DNA from: Pseudobutyrivibrio sp.
GTDB taxonomy: Bacteria > Bacillota > Clostridia > Lachnospirales > Lachnospiraceae
DNA length: 64,000 nt
Direction: 5' to 3'
NCBI GenBank assembly: GCA_024693775.1
Contig: JAILKL010000075.1
Span: 1 to 64,000 of the forward strand
Shown here: one piece after another, positions 62,380-64,000 of the stretch
How the letters are laid out: every line of letters begins with the position of its first letter
Numbering within the stretch: the stretch's first letter is position 1
Program-made: the position numbers and the translations under genes
The notes under the pieces: generated by a model
The model's database searches: none
Told to the model about the DNA's origin: nothing
The model's input: only the letters and a program-made list of their open reading frames with translations

Positions 62380-63153
62380 ATGTCTTTAACAATCAATTCA
62401 TTTGGGTATAATTCTATTTCATCGTTATTTGGAGGAACCTCTAGTTCTTCAAATAGCCTTGGTCTTGCTGGTTCCCTCACTGATTTATCTTTAATTAAAA
62501 GCGGTGCTTACGGAAAGCTCACTAGGGCTTATTATGACAAGATTGATTCAGGGGATTCTACTTCAAGCACGGATAAAAGCTCAAAGGCAAACACAGCTGC
62601 CACCTCAGCCTTAAGTGAAATTAAAAATGATTCTGCAGCCTTATCTAAAGCCACAGATGAGCTTTTGGCAAAGGATAAAAATTCTATTTGGAACAAGGTT
62701 GAAACAACAGATGAGAACGGCAATACCACAACTGATTACGACAAGGATAAAATTTATAAAGCCTTATCTAGTTTTGTTGATGCCTATAACGACTTGGTTG
62801 ATAGCGGGCAGGAAGCTGATAGCACTAATGTTTTAACCCAAGTGGCTGGAATGGTTACAGGAACAAGCTCAACCCTATCAACACTGGGAAAAGCAGGAAT
62901 TTACCTTACAAAGAATAATCATTTGGAAATTGATGAGGATTTTCTTAAAAATGATGCTGATATGACCACTGTAAAGGATTTATTTAATGGTACAGGAAGC
63001 TATGCCTATCAGATTGCCACAAAAGCGTCTATGATAAATAGCTATGCAAACAGCCAGCTTTCAGATATTACAGGATTAAAGTCATATAACAGTGGCGGAT
63101 CCTATTCTTTATCAACTGCAGATATGCTTTCAGCATTTAATACAACAACTTAA
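62380..63153 (+). CDS. FliD C-terminal-like small protein
   Basis: YKALSSFVDAYNDLVDSG; LSTLGKAGIYLTKNNHLEIDEDFLKNDADMTTVKDLFNGTGSYAYQIATKASMINSYANS resembles the FliD C-terminal signature. Confidence 0.6.
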   Translation: MSLTINSFGYNSISSLFGGTSSSSNSLGLAGSLTDLSLIKSGAYGKLTRAYYDKIDSGDSTSSTDKSSKANTAATSALSEIKNDSAALSKATDELLAKDKNSIWNKVETTDENGNTTTDYDKDKIYKALSSFVDAYNDLVDSGQEADSTNVLTQVAGMVTGTSSTLSTLGKAGIYLTKNNHLEIDEDFLKNDADMTTVKDLFNGTGSYAYQIATKASMINSYANSQLSDITGLKSYNSGGSYSLSTADMLSAFNTTT

Positions 63154-63164
63154 TGATTTTTTTG

Positions 63165-63194
63165 TAGACAATACACCATGGGTTCATGTATAAT
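63165..63194 (+). promoter_or_regulatory. Putative promoter of IMP cyclohydrolase gene
   Basis: TAGACA - 18 nt - TG-preceded TATAAT. Confidence 0.5.
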
Positions 63195-63225
63195 TTTGGC
63201 GGAAATTAAATTAAAGGAGGACCCC

Positions 63226-63939
63226 ATGGTAGTAAAATCTTTAGCAAAAGAATTATCAGAAACCACTTATCCAGGCAGAGGCATTGTCATTGGTAGATCA
63301 TTAGATGGAACCAAGGCTGTCACTGCCTATTTTATTATGGGCAGATCTGAAAATTCTAGAAACAGAGTATTTGTAGAGGATGGTGAGGGCATTCGCACTC
63401 AGGCCTTTGACCCATCTAAGCTTACAGACCCAAGTCTTATTATTTACGCTCCGGTTCGCGTATTGGAAGGGGACACAATCGTTACAAACGGAGATCAAAC
63501 AGACACAATTTACGATTATATGAAGTCGGGAGAGACTTTTGAGCAGGCGCTTCGCCATAGAGAGTTCGAGCCAGATGGCCCTAATTACACTCCTCGTATT
63601 TCTGGTTTACTTCATTTCGAAAATGGAGAATTTAGTTATTTAATGTCAATTCTTAAATCAAACATGGGTGACGGAGATTCTTGCAACCGTTATACATTTG
63701 ATTACGCAAATCCAAAGGCTGGTTCTGGCCGCTTTATTCACACATATATGAACGATGGAAATCCGCTTCCTTCATATGAGGGCGAGCCAACACCTGTAGA
63801 GATTTCAGGGGATATTGATGAATTTACAAATATGATTTGGACAAATTTAAATGAAGACAACAAGGTTTCATTATTTGTTCGTTATATTGATATTGCAACA
63901 AAGGCAGTAGAAACAAGAATCATTAATAAGAATCACTAA
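63226..63939 (+). CDS. IMP cyclohydrolase (PurO-like)
   Basis: YPGRGIVIGRSLDGTKAVTAYFIMGRSENSRNRVF; start corrected to ATG 63226 after aaaggagg. Confidence 0.85.
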   Translation: MVVKSLAKELSETTYPGRGIVIGRSLDGTKAVTAYFIMGRSENSRNRVFVEDGEGIRTQAFDPSKLTDPSLIIYAPVRVLEGDTIVTNGDQTDTIYDYMKSGETFEQALRHREFEPDGPNYTPRISGLLHFENGEFSYLMSILKSNMGDGDSCNRYTFDYANPKAGSGRFIHTYMNDGNPLPSYEGEPTPVEISGDIDEFTNMIWTNLNEDNKVSLFVRYIDIATKAVETRIINKNH

Positions 63940-63968
63940 TAGTAAAAATTATTTAGGAGTGTATTGTC

Positions 63969-64000
63969 ATGAAAGAATTAGAGTTAAAGTATGGTTGTAA
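63969..64000 (+). CDS. 5' start of probable phosphoribosylaminoimidazolecarboxamide formyltransferase, truncated by window end
   Basis: MKELELKYGC... N-terminus recalled from clostridial AICAR transformylases; RBS aggag. Confidence 0.5.
   Translation, partial: MKELELKYGC

Overview
This window reads as a contiguous low-GC Firmicutes chromosome segment, most likely Lachnospiraceae (Butyrivibrio/Pseudobutyrivibrio-like; inferred from gene content and protein style, not tested). I found no prophage, transposon, CRISPR array, rRNA or ordinary tRNA gene. Main blocks: (i) branched-chain amino acid genes (ilvN, ilvC, azlC, azlD) with an AP2-domain protein between them; (ii) a ChvE/MmsAB-type multiple-sugar ABC transporter followed by a YesN/YesM two-component system and two periplasmic-binding-protein-like sensors; (iii) a long translation/RNA-modification block (glnS, prmA, rsmE, cysteine desulfurase-thiI, mtaB, ireB, ruvX, rnj, trmR-U32, tgt, yajC, secG, rnr, smpB, maf, ssrA); (iv) cell-wall and miscellaneous genes; (v) a four-gene operon at 44.8-51.7 kb of essentially uncharacterised proteins: a giant beta-sandwich/alpha-solenoid protein, a minimal Hsp70-like ATPase, a TPR protein and a coiled-coil membrane protein. 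It is preceded by a perfect palindrome in its putative promoter spacer and is my main candidate for an undescribed system; (vi) signalling/motility-related genes (an OmpR-type two-component system, cheV, a truncated FliD-like protein), hisH-hisF and a split purine-biosynthesis end (PurO-type IMP cyclohydrolase plus a separate AICAR transformylase start). Other points worth a second look are an AP2 protein with an apparently dead HNH core, a rhomboid-like pseudoprotease with a zinc ribbon, an HPr-like protein without the catalytic histidine, and a tmRNA that does not encode its CCA end. All family assignments come from reading motifs; no database search was run.
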